64,000 nucleotides of DNA from Micromonospora parva. GTDB lineage: Bacteria; Actinomycetota; Actinomycetes; Mycobacteriales; Micromonosporaceae. Where the stretch lies: the NCBI RefSeq assembly GCF_000718515.1, contig NZ_JNZS01000027.1:1-64000 (forward strand), read 5' to 3'. The notes under the pieces were generated by a model. It saw nothing but the letters and a program-made list of their open reading frames with translations. It was not told where the DNA came from and searched no databases. The stretch's first letter is position 1. Every line of letters starts with the position of its first letter. Positions 19,683 through 28,941 of this stretch are shown here, piece by piece. Both the position numbers and the translations under genes were made by a program.

Positions 19683-21136
19683 CGGGCACCCCCGGTGTCC
19701 GTCGTCTCGCGGGGCAGCCGGAGCGTGAAGACCGCGCCGCCACCCGGGGCGTTGCCGGCGACGAGAGCCCCCCGGCGCTCGCCGTGGCGGTGCAGCCGCG
19801 CGTTCTCCCAGGAGATGGCGAGGCCGAGGCCGCTGCCCTCGGAGCGGGTCCGCGCGGTGTCGGCCTTGTAGAAGCGGTCGAACACGTGCGGTAACACCTC
19901 CGGGTCCAGCCCCGGCCCCTGGTCGGCCACCTCGATGGTGACCCAGTCCGGATCGGCGCTCACGCGTACGGTCACCGGCTCGGCACCGTGCCGGAAGGCG
20001 TTGCCGACCAGGTTGGCGACGATGACGTCCAGCCGGCGGGGATCGAGCCGGGCCACCACAGCGGGAGGCAGGTCGGCGCGTACCCGGTCGGTCCAGCCGC
20101 GGATCCGCAGGGTCGCGGTCACCGCCGCGCCCACGTCCACGTCGTCGAGGGCGAGCCGGGCCGTGCCAGAGTCGAACCTGCTGATCTCGATGAGGTCGTT
20201 GACCAGGTGGGTGAGGTTCTGCGTCTCCTGGCTGACCAGCCGAGCGGCCCGGCCCGCGTCCCCGGGCAGGTGCTCGGCCTCCTCATCGAGCACGTCGGTG
20301 ACCGCCGTCATCGCGGCCAGCGGGGTGCGGAGCTCGTGCGAGACGTCGGCGACGAAGCGGCGGGCGTCGGACTCCATCCGCCGCAGCTCCCCGACCTGCC
20401 GCTCCAGCGTGCCGGCGGTGTCGTTGAAGGTCCGCGCCACGTCGGCCAGCTCGTCCACGCCCCGGACCGTCAGCCGGGTGCTCAGGTCGCCCTCGCCGAG
20501 GCGGCGGGCCGCTCGGCCCAGATCGCGGACGGGTCGCAGGACCCCCCGGGCGGACAGCAGGGCCAGCAGGACGGCGAGCAGCAGGGACAACCCTCCGGTC
20601 CACCACGCCCTGGTGGCGAGCTGGTCGATGCTCTGCTGCTCGGGCACGAGATCGCGCACCGAATAGACCTCCAACCCGGACGGGTGGGCCGTGCCGTCGG
20701 GGCGCTCGAGCCGCAGTTGGGTGCCGATGAGCAGCCAGGGCCGCCCGTCCTGCGAGACACGCTGCCAGGCGATCTGACCGTCGCCGACCTCCGCCCGCAG
20801 CTCGGGGCTGAGCGGGGCGGGTGTCTGCGAGCCCTGTGCCCGCATGTCCCGGTAGATGACCACCGCGAAGCCCTCGCGGTCGGAGAGCCGCTGGGCCAAC
20901 AGGTCCAGGTCGTTCTGGGTCGGCGGAAGCTGGGCGATCGGGTAGACCTTGGTGAGCTGGTCGGTCAGCGACATCACCGCGGCGTCCTGCGCCTGCTGGA
21001 GGATGACGGTCCGGGCCTGGAAGTAGCTGCCGCTGGCCACGACGGCCGTGGTGGTGACCCCGAGCAGCGCGAACGCCAGCAGCAGCCGGACCCGCAGGCT
21101 CGATGCCTGGGCGGCGACCGAGCGCCAGAAGGTCAC
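19679..21136 (-). CDS. HAMP-domain sensor histidine kinase (OmpR-type partner)
   Basis: This 485-residue membrane kinase has a first helix at about 17-37, an extracytoplasmic sensor of about 140 residues, a second helix at about 178-198, HAMP, then HisKA with H267 in ADVSHELRTPLAAM, and HATPase with N-box NLVGNAFRHG, DQGPGL and GSGLGLAISWEN. GTG at 21136 overlaps the stop of the response regulator (GTGA), so a much longer frame starting upstream is not needed. With the regulator and the GerMN lipoprotein it gives the gene order of mtrA-mtrB-lpqB, though the proteins are shorter. Envelope stress sensing is a reasonable inference. Confidence 0.92.
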   Translation of the reverse strand: MTFWRSVAAQASSLRVRLLLAFALLGVTTTAVVASGSYFQARTVILQQAQDAAVMSLTDQLTKVYPIAQLPPTQNDLDLLAQRLSDREGFAVVIYRDMRAQGSQTPAPLSPELRAEVGDGQIAWQRVSQDGRPWLLIGTQLRLERPDGTAHPSGLEVYSVRDLVPEQQSIDQLATRAWWTGGLSLLLAVLLALLSARGVLRPVRDLGRAARRLGEGDLSTRLTVRGVDELADVARTFNDTAGTLERQVGELRRMESDARRFVADVSHELRTPLAAMTAVTDVLDEEAEHLPGDAGRAARLVSQETQNLTHLVNDLIEISRFDSGTARLALDDVDVGAAVTATLRIRGWTDRVRADLPPAVVARLDPRRLDVIVANLVGNAFRHGAEPVTVRVSADPDWVTIEVADQGPGLDPEVLPHVFDRFYKADTARTRSEGSGLGLAISWENARLHRHGERRGALVAGNAPGGGAVFTLRLPRETTDTGGAR

Positions 21137-21825
21137 AGCGGCCCGAACCGGTATCCGAAACCACGCACGGTCTGGATGAAGACCGGCGCCGACGAATCGG
21201 CCTCGATCTTGGCGCGGACCCGCTGGACGCACGCGTCCACCAGTCGCGAGTCACCGAGATACCCGTGCTCCCACACGGCCTCCAGCAGTTGCTGCCGGCT
21301 GAGCACCTGACCGGGCGTGTGCGAGAGTTCGAGCAGCAGCCGCAGCTCCGTGGGGGCGAGGCTGACCGGCGTCCCGTCCTTGCTGACCACCAGCGCCGCC
21401 CGGTCGATGGTCAACGCGCCGTGCTGTTCCAGGCCGGCCCGCTCGCCGCCGCGCCGCGAGTCGCCACCGGTGCGTCGCAGCACCGCGCGGATGCGCGCCT
21501 CCAGGACCCGGGCCTGCACCGGCTTGACCACGTAGTCGTCGGCGCCGGCCTCCAGGCCGGCGACCACGTCCATGTCGTCGTTGCGGGCCGTGAGCATGAT
21601 GATCGGCAGGTCACCGAGCTGCCGGATCCGGCGGCAGACCTCGAACCCGTCCATCCCGGGCAGCATGAGATCGAGCACCACGACGTCGGACGGGGCCGCG
21701 CGCAGCCGCTCCAGCCCTTGCTCACCGGTGCCCACGGCGTGCACCGTGTGGCCCTGCCGGGTGAGCGCCAACTGCAGTCCGTCGCGCACCGTCTGGTGGT
21801 CTTCGATCAACAGCACCTGGGACAT
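21133..21825 (-). CDS. OmpR/PhoB-family response regulator
   Basis: This 230-residue protein has a receiver domain with phospho-acceptor D52 (VVVLDLMLPGMDG), switch K101 (YVVKP), and a winged-helix C domain ending VFIQTVRGFGYRFGPL. It is the cognate regulator of the overlapping kinase. ATG at 21825 starts the canonical MSQVLLIEDHQTV. The PAP2 gene ends 16 bases upstream on the same strand, so phosphatase, regulator, kinase and lipoprotein form one operon. Confidence 0.93.
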   Translation of the reverse strand: MSQVLLIEDHQTVRDGLQLALTRQGHTVHAVGTGEQGLERLRAAPSDVVVLDLMLPGMDGFEVCRRIRQLGDLPIIMLTARNDDMDVVAGLEAGADDYVVKPVQARVLEARIRAVLRRTGGDSRRGGERAGLEQHGALTIDRAALVVSKDGTPVSLAPTELRLLLELSHTPGQVLSRQQLLEAVWEHGYLGDSRLVDACVQRVRAKIEADSSAPVFIQTVRGFGYRFGPL

Positions 21826-21841
21826 GTCGTCAAGTATCCCA

Positions 21842-22828
21842 TCATGAGATCTTTCGGGCTTCGGTCGACGGCTGCGGCTGCGCGGGGCTCCGCACCGCCC
21901 TCGGCACCGCGAAATCCGTCGAACGCACCAGGAACACCACAGCGCCCACCAGGAACATCGTCGAAACGGCCGCGGCCACGATCGCAACCAGCGGCCCGCG
22001 CTGCACCGACGCGGCCAGACCGGGCACGACCACCACCAGCGCCCAGACCAGCACGACCAGCCCGACCGCCGCCTCGGCCAGCCCGCGCCAGAGGCCGCCG
22101 CCGGCCGAACCGCCGGTCGCGTCGTGGTCGGTGGGCCGGGCCGCCAACGCGGCCGCGGCCAGGAGAAACAGTGTCACCCCCAGCAGTACGCCACCGAGCA
22201 CGTCGCTGAACCGGTGCCAGCCCGCGATCATCGTGGCGGCGGCGATCACCGAGACTCCCGCCGCACCCGGCACCGCCAGCCAGCGCCGGGCCCACCCGGG
22301 CAGGACCAGCAGAAACGCCAGCAGCAGGGCGGTCGCCGCCGCCACGTGACCGCTGGGAAAGCTGTTGTGGGTGGTGGAACTCTCGATCTGCAGGTCCGGG
22401 CGGGGCAGTTGTGTCTTCACCGCGCCGGCCACCAGCACCGCGCAGACGACCATGCCCACGCCGACGACGCCCGCCACCAGCCGGCGGCGCAGCACACCCA
22501 CCAGCAGCACCACGCCGAGCAGGGCCGCGATGAGCGTCGGGTTGCCGAAGGTGGCCAGCGCGGTCTTGGCCGGGCCCACGAGCGCTGTCCGCTGCTCGTA
22601 CCCGCCGCCGGATTCGGCGGGCGGCAGGAGCACCCCGTCCAGCCACTGCCCGGGATAGGTCCGCACGAAGACAGCGGCGGTGAGGGTCAGCGCGAGCAGA
22701 CCACACAGCGCCGCGGCGAGCAGTCGGAGCCCCAACGGCACCGCCGCGCGGGCGTGGGGCAGCGGGCGCGCCGGACCGGGTGTCGGGCGCCCGACGGAGT
22801 ACAGCGATCCGGTGGACATGGCGACCAT
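21842..22828 (-). CDS. Membrane PAP2-family phosphatase
   Basis: This 328-residue integral membrane protein carries all three PAP2 motifs: KTQLPRP (138-144), FPSGH (157-161) and HRFSD (H205, D209). Such enzymes remove phosphate from lipid carriers such as undecaprenyl diphosphate or from phosphatidic acid. It is the first gene of the operon that includes the two-component system. Two extra C-terminal helices and a hydrophilic tail follow the catalytic domain. Carrier recycling would fit the cell-wall precursor cassette opposite, but that link is inferred. Confidence 0.9.
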   Translation of the reverse strand: MVAMSTGSLYSVGRPTPGPARPLPHARAAVPLGLRLLAAALCGLLALTLTAAVFVRTYPGQWLDGVLLPPAESGGGYEQRTALVGPAKTALATFGNPTLIAALLGVVLLVGVLRRRLVAGVVGVGMVVCAVLVAGAVKTQLPRPDLQIESSTTHNSFPSGHVAAATALLLAFLLVLPGWARRWLAVPGAAGVSVIAAATMIAGWHRFSDVLGGVLLGVTLFLLAAAALAARPTDHDATGGSAGGGLWRGLAEAAVGLVVLVWALVVVVPGLAASVQRGPLVAIVAAAVSTMFLVGAVVFLVRSTDFAVPRAVRSPAQPQPSTEARKIS

Positions 22829-23087
22829 GCTCGCCCCCGCAGGTCCGTACGCCGTCCTCGGATTGTCTTGGTTCTGTCACAACCACCCCCGCCGCTTCCG
22901 GAGAAGCGCATGGTCGGCGGTGGGGTCGGGTGGCCTGGTCGGCGCAACGGGATTCACATGCTTACATGCAACTATGTTTTACCCAGCCGAGATCAGCCAC
23001 CACTAGGGTCAGGACGCCGATCGATGTCTCGGTCGGCGGTACGACAATCCATCCGGAGTGATGTGGGGAACCGGAAGGTGTTGGCAC

Positions 23088-23594
23088 ATGCAGGAAATTC
23101 CAGTCGCCAGCCTGGTCATCGGCATCGCATCCTCGCCGGCCGAGCGGCGACATCTGGCCCGGCTGCTCGGCGGCAGCGACGCCTTTCTGATCGTCTCGAC
23201 AGTCGACCAGGCGCGAGAGTTTCTCGGGGTGGTCGAGGCGCCCGCCGCACCGGCCCCGCCGACCACCGCGGCGCGCGCCGAGGTGGCGCCGAGCCCGCAG
23301 CCCCCGCCACCGGACCTGGCGGTCGACTCCGACCGTCGGGTGCTGCGGTGGCGTGACCAGGAGATCGACCTGACCCGGTTGGAGCACGACGTGCTGCTCT
23401 GCCTTGTGCACGCCCCCGGGCAGGTGTGGACCTACGAGCGGCTGCACCTGGAGGTCTGGGGCAACCGGCACCTCGGCCGGGGCTCGGACATGCACTCGGT
23501 GGTCCGCCGGGTGCGCGCCAAACTCGCCAGGCTCAACGCCGCGGCGACGATCCACTCGGTACGCGGCGTCGGATTCCGGCTCGCGCCCGTCTGA
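23088..23594 (+). CDS. Orphan winged-helix regulator, copy 1 (no intact receiver domain)
   Basis: This 168-residue protein ends in an OmpR-type winged helix (residues about 75-168: EIDLTRLEHDVLLCLV, VWTYERLHLEVWG, VHSVRRVRAKL-like helix, SVRGVGFRLAPV). The first 60 residues (LVIGIASSPAERRHLARLLG, then FLIVSTVDQAREFL) look like half a receiver domain without its phosphorylated aspartate. A proline-rich linker joins them. ATG at 23088 follows GGAAGG at 9 bases. No kinase is adjacent. A closely similar gene lies on the other side of the subtilisin gene at 28354, making this one of a pair. Confidence 0.82.
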   Translation: MQEIPVASLVIGIASSPAERRHLARLLGGSDAFLIVSTVDQAREFLGVVEAPAAPAPPTTAARAEVAPSPQPPPPDLAVDSDRRVLRWRDQEIDLTRLEHDVLLCLVHAPGQVWTYERLHLEVWGNRHLGRGSDMHSVVRRVRAKLARLNAAATIHSVRGVGFRLAPV

Positions 23595-23608
23595 TCACCC
23601 CGGGCGCG

Positions 23609-23645
23609 GTCCGGCCCGCCTGGTCGAGGACCAGGCGGGCCGGAC
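23609..23645. terminator. Bidirectional hairpin between regulator 1 and the protease gene
   Basis: Perfect 17-base arms (23609-23625 and 23629-23645) enclose a 3-base loop. It starts 14 bases after the regulator stop and ends 23 bases before the protease stop, serving both convergent genes. Confidence 0.8.
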
Positions 23646-23668
23646 GTCACGCGACTAGTGCTCGGCCG

Positions 23669-26600
23669 TCAGCACCTGATGGGCGCCAACCCGAAGTTCT
23701 CCACCGTGGGGGTCGCGGTGTCGATCCGGGTCTGGCGGGTCTGCGGCTTCCAGCCGTCCTTGGCCACGATCATCGTGAGCGGGTTGTTGCGGCGGTCCAC
23801 CCAGTAGGCGTACTTGCCCTCGGCATCGGTGGCGAAGGTGTACGACGCCGCCCACGAGTCGACCTGCACGACCGCACCGGCGAGCGGCGAGGTCGCACCC
23901 TGGCAGCTGGTGCCGGTGACCGTACCCATGAGCTTGCCCCAGGTCTTCGGGGGGTTCGCGGTCATGGTCACCGCGACCGGCGCGACCGAGTACGGGGTGT
24001 TCTCGGAGATCGCTACCGCGCCGGAGTAGGTGCCCGGCTGGTCCACGTTCGCCGTCAGACCGACGGTGACAGTGACCTTCGCACCCGGTGCGAGGGTGAC
24101 CTCCGACTTGTCGACGGTCATCCAGCTGACGTCGGCGGCCGACTCGGAGCATCCCTCGAAGCCCGGGAGCACCTCACTCTCGGGAGCCGCGTCGAAGCTG
24201 CCGGACGAGCCGCCGATCTTGTAGAAGCCGCACGCCGCGCCGCCGCGGTACCGCGCGGTGTTGGCGTTGGGCAGGTTGGACCACGAACCGGCGGCCGGGT
24301 CGTAGGCGAAGCCGGCGTTGCTGATGGCCCCGCCCTGCGAACCACCGACGACGAGCAGCTTGCCGCTGGCGACGGCGTACGCGCTGGCCCAGTTGTCGGT
24401 CGGCGCGTCGGCGATGGCGGTCCACGTGTTGGCACCCGGGTCGAAGGCGTAGCTGGACTTCTGCGCGGCGGAACCGTCGTTGCCGCCGGTGCAGTAGAGG
24501 ACGCCGTCGATCCCGCCGCAGGAGGCGAAGGCCACCGACTTCGGGTAGTTGGCCATCGTCTCCCAGGTGTCACTGGTCGGGTCGTACCGGACCACGCTGT
24601 TCGACATCGGCGTGCAGGACGCGGTCGTGCAGCCACCGACCGCGTACAGCTTGCCGTCGACGACACCCTGACCGGCCGCGGCCCGGGGCGCCGGGTTGTC
24701 GGCCAGCTCGGTCCAGGTGTTGGCCCCGGGGTCGTACGACCAGGTGGCGGAGTCCGGGCCGGCGTCGCCCCAGCCACCACTGACGATGATCTTGCCGTTC
24801 ACCACGCCGGCGGTCACGGCGTTGCGGGCGCCCGGAAGGTCGGCGATCGCCGTCCAGGTCTGCGCGGCCGGGTCGTAGGCGTAGTTCTTGGTGGTGGACG
24901 CCTCACCGTTGCCGCCACCGAGCGAGTACACCTTGCCGTCCAGGTTCACCACCCGGTTGTCCATGATCGTGGCCGGGTAGTTGGCGATGTCGGTCCACGG
25001 CGCCGCGTTCGGGCCGACCGCAGCGGCAGCGGCCTTGGCCTCCTTGCCGGACGCCTTGGCGGCGAACGACGTCGGCACGGTGAGCCGCTGCTCCGGCGCG
25101 CCGCCGGACCCGAGCACCTGCTGCCGGGTGACAGTGGAGCCGTCCGCCCGCAGGAGTTCGAACCCGTTGTCCCGCTCACCGAACTTCACCTCGACCGGCG
25201 CGCCGCCGGTGTTGGTCACCGTGAACGTCTTGCTGGTCTTGCCGTTGGGCATCTGGAGGGTGGCGCTGAGCTGCGTCGGCGTCACCGACAGCCGGCCGGC
25301 CGCGAGCTGGAAGTTCGCGGTGGTCGCCCAGTCGGCCTCGACGTCGACAGTCTTGGCCTGGCCGACGTAGTTGCCGGCGGACGCGGTGAACGGGTGCTCG
25401 CCGGTCAGCGACGAGTAGATCCAGTAGAAGCCGTCGGCCAGCTCCGGGTCGTCCGGGGTCGCCACCGTGACGGCCTTCTCGGCGGGCCGGTCCTTGCTGG
25501 TGACGGTCGCGCCGTTGACGTAGCTGCCGTCGTTCTTGTCACGGACGTTGCCGACGACCAGACCACCGTCGACCGGCACGCAGGTCACCTGGCTGCCGAT
25601 CAGGACGTTGTCGACCTCCCACCACCACTCGTACGAGGCGTCGTAGTAGTGGAACCGGACCTGCACCCGCGCCTGACCGGCGGCCTGCGGGATCGGGATC
25701 TCGGTCAGCTTCGGTCCCCGGACGTCCGTCTCCTGCCGGAGCACGTTGGTCCAGGTGGCACCGCCGTCGATGCTCAGGTCGACGTCGGCGGTGTCGTCGT
25801 TGAGCTGGTTGAAGTCCTGGTTGAACCGGATCACCGGGGCGGTGACGGCGGTCAGGTCGACCACCGGGCTGACCAGGGAGGTGTCCTGGCTGGTGCCCGC
25901 ACCGTAGTCGTCGCTGTCGATCATCGCGAAGTTGCCGCTGCCGCCGGTCAGGTTGCCCCGGTTGCCGTCGTCGGTGAACTTCCAGACCTGACCGCTGCCC
26001 GCGTTGTCCACGACGGTCCAGCCGGCCGGCGTGGTGGTGGCGTCGAAGGTCTCGTACTCACCGTCGGAGCCGAACGTGTACCCGGCGGCGGTGGTGCAGT
26101 CGGTGGTGTCCACCGGCACGGCGACGTTGGCGGTGACGTTGCTCGAGCCGACCACTACCTGCTTGGTGACGGTCTGGTAGCCGGGGTACTGCGACTCGTA
26201 CGTCAGGGTGTACGTCTGCCCGGCCGGCAGCTTGATGCTGTAGCGGCCGTTCGACGGGGTGGTGTAGTCGTAGACGCCGGACACGCCGGTCACTGTCACC
26301 TTCGCGTACAACGGCCAGCCGTGGCCGGAGCCGTCGGTGACCGCTCCGGTGACGTTGACACTCGGCACCGCGGTGAGGGCGACGTTGAGCGTCGTGGTCG
26401 TGCCCTTGGCGATGGTTGCCGTCGTGGTGGTGCCGCCGTACCCGAACGCCGCGACGGCGACCTGGTAGTCACCGGTGGGCAGCTGGGTCGAGAACTTGCC
26501 GTCGGCACCGGTGGTGAGCTCACGCTCGGACGGGCCGGTGAGCGTCAGCGTCGCGCCGGCGATCGGGGCGCCGGAGGTCGCGTCGGTGACGGTGCCGGCC

Positions 26601-28093
26601 AGCGTGCCGATGTCGCCGGTCGGGGCGGCGTTGAGCAGCGCGAGGGCGTCCAGTCGGCCTTCGCCGTAGACGTTGTTGTCGGCGGCGGTGCCACCGCACT
26701 GGTCGTCGGCCTTGTCGATCGCGGCGCCGTTGAGCAGTGCGCGGGTCGCGTTGACGTCACCGACCAGCGACGGCGCCGCCGAGTACAGCAGCGCGATCGC
26801 GCCCGCGAGGTGCGGCGCGGCCATCGAGGTGCCGCTGATGCTGCCGTAGGCGCTGCCCGGGATGCTCGACCGGACATTCACGCCCGGCGCGGAGATGTTG
26901 GGCTTGATCTCGCCGTTCTGCCCGGCGCCGCGGGAGGAGAAGCCGGCGACGTTGTTGTTGATGTCGTACGCGCCGGTGGAGTAGTTGCTGGCGAGGCTGC
27001 CCGGCGAGCCACTGGTCTGGCAGGCCGGTCCGCTGTTGCCGTTGGACCAGACGCCGAAGATGCCGGACGCGGCCCAGGCGTTCGTCACGTCCTCCATGAA
27101 CGGCTCGTTGGACGGGTCCCGGGTGCCCCACGAGTTGTTGATGATGTTCGGTCGCTTGCTCGCGTCCGCGTTCTGACCGTTGAGGTCCAGCGGCTCCAGC
27201 ATCCACTGACCGGATTCGATCAGGGCGGCGTCACTGGGGCAGCACCCGTTCGCCGCGATCCACCTGACCCCGGGGGCGACACCGATCTGGTTCGCGCCGT
27301 CGGAGCCGGCCATGGTGCCCATCGTGTGCGTACCGTGACCGTCGCCGTCGCAGGGAGCTGTCGCGCAGGCCCCGGTGGCGTTGGCGGCGTTGAACCAGTT
27401 GTAGTTGTGGTCGAAGGTCCCGTCACCGTTGTTGCCCCGGTAGGAGTTCACCAGCGCCGGGTGGTCGAACTGCACCCCGGTGTCGATGTTCGCGATGGTG
27501 ATGCCCTCGCCCTTGACGCCGTACTGGGACCAGACGTCGTCGGCGTTGATGTTGGCGATGCCCCACTCCAGGGCGTTCACCGTCTTCTCGTCGGCGCCCT
27601 TCGTCGTCTCCGGCACCTTGTACGCGACCGGGGCGTAGAGGCCCTCGACCTCCGAGTGGCCGGCGAACTTCTGCGCCATCGCCAGCGAGCCGCTGTTCAC
27701 CTTGATGGCGTTGGTGGCCCAGAAGGTCTGGTACTTCGTGCCCGAGCTGTCGAGGTCGGCCCGGATCTTGCCCTGGCTCGCCGCGGCGGTCTTGCGCAGC
27801 GCGTCCGCCACCGCTGTGCCGCGCTTCGACCAGTCCTTGATGGCGCTGGCCTTGCTCAGGTCCGCCCGGTCCTTGAACCGGATCCAGAAGTCCCCTTCAC
27901 TCTTGGCCTGGAGCTGCTTGGCGAGTTCGGGTCGGATCTTGTCCCCGGTCGAGGTGCCCGCCCCCATCGCACCGCCCGGCGCGGCCTGCGCGCCCGAACC
28001 GATGGTGACCAGGCATGTCGCGGCGAGGATCGTCGCCGCACCGGCGCTCACCAGCGATCTGGCTGCGCGCCGCCATTGTGGACGTCTGAACAT
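23669..28093 (-). CDS. Secreted S8 subtilisin-like protease with Kelch propeller and beta-sandwich domains
   Basis: This 1474-residue exported protein begins with a signal peptide (1-38) and a propeptide-like segment. The S8 domain (about 175-490) has Asp204 (IANIDTGVQFDHP), His253 (DGHGTHTMGTMAG) and Ser423 (GTSMAAPHLAGA), with a bacillopeptidase-F-like NNSWG and WSNGNSGP. Next come two carboxypeptidase-regulatory-like beta sandwiches (about 495-680), a jelly-roll segment ending WWWEVDNVLIG, a further CarboxypepD_reg-like domain, a Kelch propeller of about six blades (about 1040-1330, repeats like NTWTAIADAPTDN), and a last beta sandwich. The ATG at 28093 follows GGGAGG. Two paralogous regulators flank it. 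It likely degrades or binds external proteins or glycans. Confidence 0.93.
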   Translation of the reverse strand: MFRRPQWRRAARSLVSAGAATILAATCLVTIGSGAQAAPGGAMGAGTSTGDKIRPELAKQLQAKSEGDFWIRFKDRADLSKASAIKDWSKRGTAVADALRKTAAASQGKIRADLDSSGTKYQTFWATNAIKVNSGSLAMAQKFAGHSEVEGLYAPVAYKVPETTKGADEKTVNALEWGIANINADDVWSQYGVKGEGITIANIDTGVQFDHPALVNSYRGNNGDGTFDHNYNWFNAANATGACATAPCDGDGHGTHTMGTMAGSDGANQIGVAPGVRWIAANGCCPSDAALIESGQWMLEPLDLNGQNADASKRPNIINNSWGTRDPSNEPFMEDVTNAWAASGIFGVWSNGNSGPACQTSGSPGSLASNYSTGAYDINNNVAGFSSRGAGQNGEIKPNISAPGVNVRSSIPGSAYGSISGTSMAAPHLAGAIALLYSAAPSLVGDVNATRALLNGAAIDKADDQCGGTAADNNVYGEGRLDALALLNAAPTGDIGTLAGTVTDATSGAPIAGATLTLTGPSERELTTGADGKFSTQLPTGDYQVAVAAFGYGGTTTTATIAKGTTTTLNVALTAVPSVNVTGAVTDGSGHGWPLYAKVTVTGVSGVYDYTTPSNGRYSIKLPAGQTYTLTYESQYPGYQTVTKQVVVGSSNVTANVAVPVDTTDCTTAAGYTFGSDGEYETFDATTTPAGWTVVDNAGSGQVWKFTDDGNRGNLTGGSGNFAMIDSDDYGAGTSQDTSLVSPVVDLTAVTAPVIRFNQDFNQLNDDTADVDLSIDGGATWTNVLRQETDVRGPKLTEIPIPQAAGQARVQVRFHYYDASYEWWWEVDNVLIGSQVTCVPVDGGLVVGNVRDKNDGSYVNGATVTSKDRPAEKAVTVATPDDPELADGFYWIYSSLTGEHPFTASAGNYVGQAKTVDVEADWATTANFQLAAGRLSVTPTQLSATLQMPNGKTSKTFTVTNTGGAPVEVKFGERDNGFELLRADGSTVTRQQVLGSGGAPEQRLTVPTSFAAKASGKEAKAAAAAVGPNAAPWTDIANYPATIMDNRVVNLDGKVYSLGGGNGEASTTKNYAYDPAAQTWTAIADLPGARNAVTAGVVNGKIIVSGGWGDAGPDSATWSYDPGANTWTELADNPAPRAAAGQGVVDGKLYAVGGCTTASCTPMSNSVVRYDPTSDTWETMANYPKSVAFASCGGIDGVLYCTGGNDGSAAQKSSYAFDPGANTWTAIADAPTDNWASAYAVASGKLLVVGGSQGGAISNAGFAYDPAAGSWSNLPNANTARYRGGAACGFYKIGGSSGSFDAAPESEVLPGFEGCSESAADVSWMTVDKSEVTLAPGAKVTVTVGLTANVDQPGTYSGAVAISENTPYSVAPVAVTMTANPPKTWGKLMGTVTGTSCQGATSPLAGAVVQVDSWAASYTFATDAEGKYAYWVDRRNNPLTMIVAKDGWKPQTRQTRIDTATPTVENFGLAPIRC

Positions 28094-28353
28094 AGGTGCT
28101 GCCTCCCTCAGAACGACCCAGGGTGTAGTGGGCCATGGTGGACCTCCCCATGCACCGCGCGGGTCACGCCGGTTGCCCGAGTGGACACTATGATCGAGAA
28201 GAACGGACGATCAAGAACTTGCCGTGAGCAACTTGTCGCTAAGAGTCGCAGTGGCCGGCGGCGCGCTTGCCAATCATTGTCAGAACCGTGACGAGAGCTG
28301 GGCAGGGATGCCCATCGATCCCGGGTGGTGCGGTGGCCAAGGACGAGGCAACG

Positions 28354-28857
28354 GTGAACAGGGGTGATGCGGCCGACGAGCCGTTCCCGCTGCTGATCGC
28401 GGTCACCCCGTCGCCGGCCGAGCGCATCCGGCTCGCGGAGCTTCTCGACGGCATCGCGCCGCTGCTGCTGGTCGCCGACCTCGACGAGCTGCGCCGGCTG
28501 ATCGCCGCTCCGCAGCAGGTCGCCGCCGCGTCCGAACCGGCGCCGGTCGCCACCCTGGTGATCGACTCCGCCCGCTCCAGCGCCCGCTGCGGAGATCGGG
28601 AGATCGACCTCACCCGGCTGGAACACGACCTGCTGACCTGCCTGATCACCGAGCCGGCCCGGGTGTGGAGCTACGCCGAGCTGCACCGGTCGGTCTGGGG
28701 TGACGAGGGGCGCGAACGCAAGGCGGACGTGCAGTCGCTGGTGAAGCGACTGCGCCGCAAGCTGACCGACCTGGGCACCGGGGCCACCATCGACGTGGTG
28801 CGCGGGGTGGGGCTACGGCTGACCGATCACCAGCAGGCCCGGGTCGAACGGGCCTGA
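28354..28857 (+). CDS. Orphan winged-helix regulator, copy 2
   Basis: This 167-residue protein is paralogous to the one at 23088. Shared features are the N-terminal SPAERxxLAxLL segment, REIDLTRLEHDLLTCL, VWSYAELHRSVWGDEG and VVRGVGLRLTD, and nearly the same total length. GTG at 28354 is preferred because GAGG lies 5 bases upstream and the length then matches copy 1. It has no receiver aspartate and no kinase neighbour. It is transcribed away from the protease gene, so a shared 260-bp intergenic region (28094-28353) could hold sites for both. Confidence 0.8.
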   Translation: MNRGDAADEPFPLLIAVTPSPAERIRLAELLDGIAPLLLVADLDELRRLIAAPQQVAAASEPAPVATLVIDSARSSARCGDREIDLTRLEHDLLTCLITEPARVWSYAELHRSVWGDEGRERKADVQSLVKRLRRKLTDLGTGATIDVVRGVGLRLTDHQQARVERA

Positions 28858-28941
28858 CAGCGACGTCGCCTGAACCGATCTCGACCGGAAGATCAGCAAC
28901 AACCCCGGACCCCCCACGCTGTCGCCCCAGGTGACGACCGG

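Noticed and set aside
15845..22828. A complete vancomycin-resistance operon
   Set aside because: vanH, vanX, vanXY, vanY and vanW are absent and the ligase loop is Ddl-like; only a VanT-like and ligase core is supported.
23426..28291. A 1621-codon open frame on the plus strand across the whole protease gene
   Set aside because: It is antisense to an obvious subtilisin with intact catalytic motifs, has a composition dominated by G, R and V without domains, and is a GC-codon shadow.
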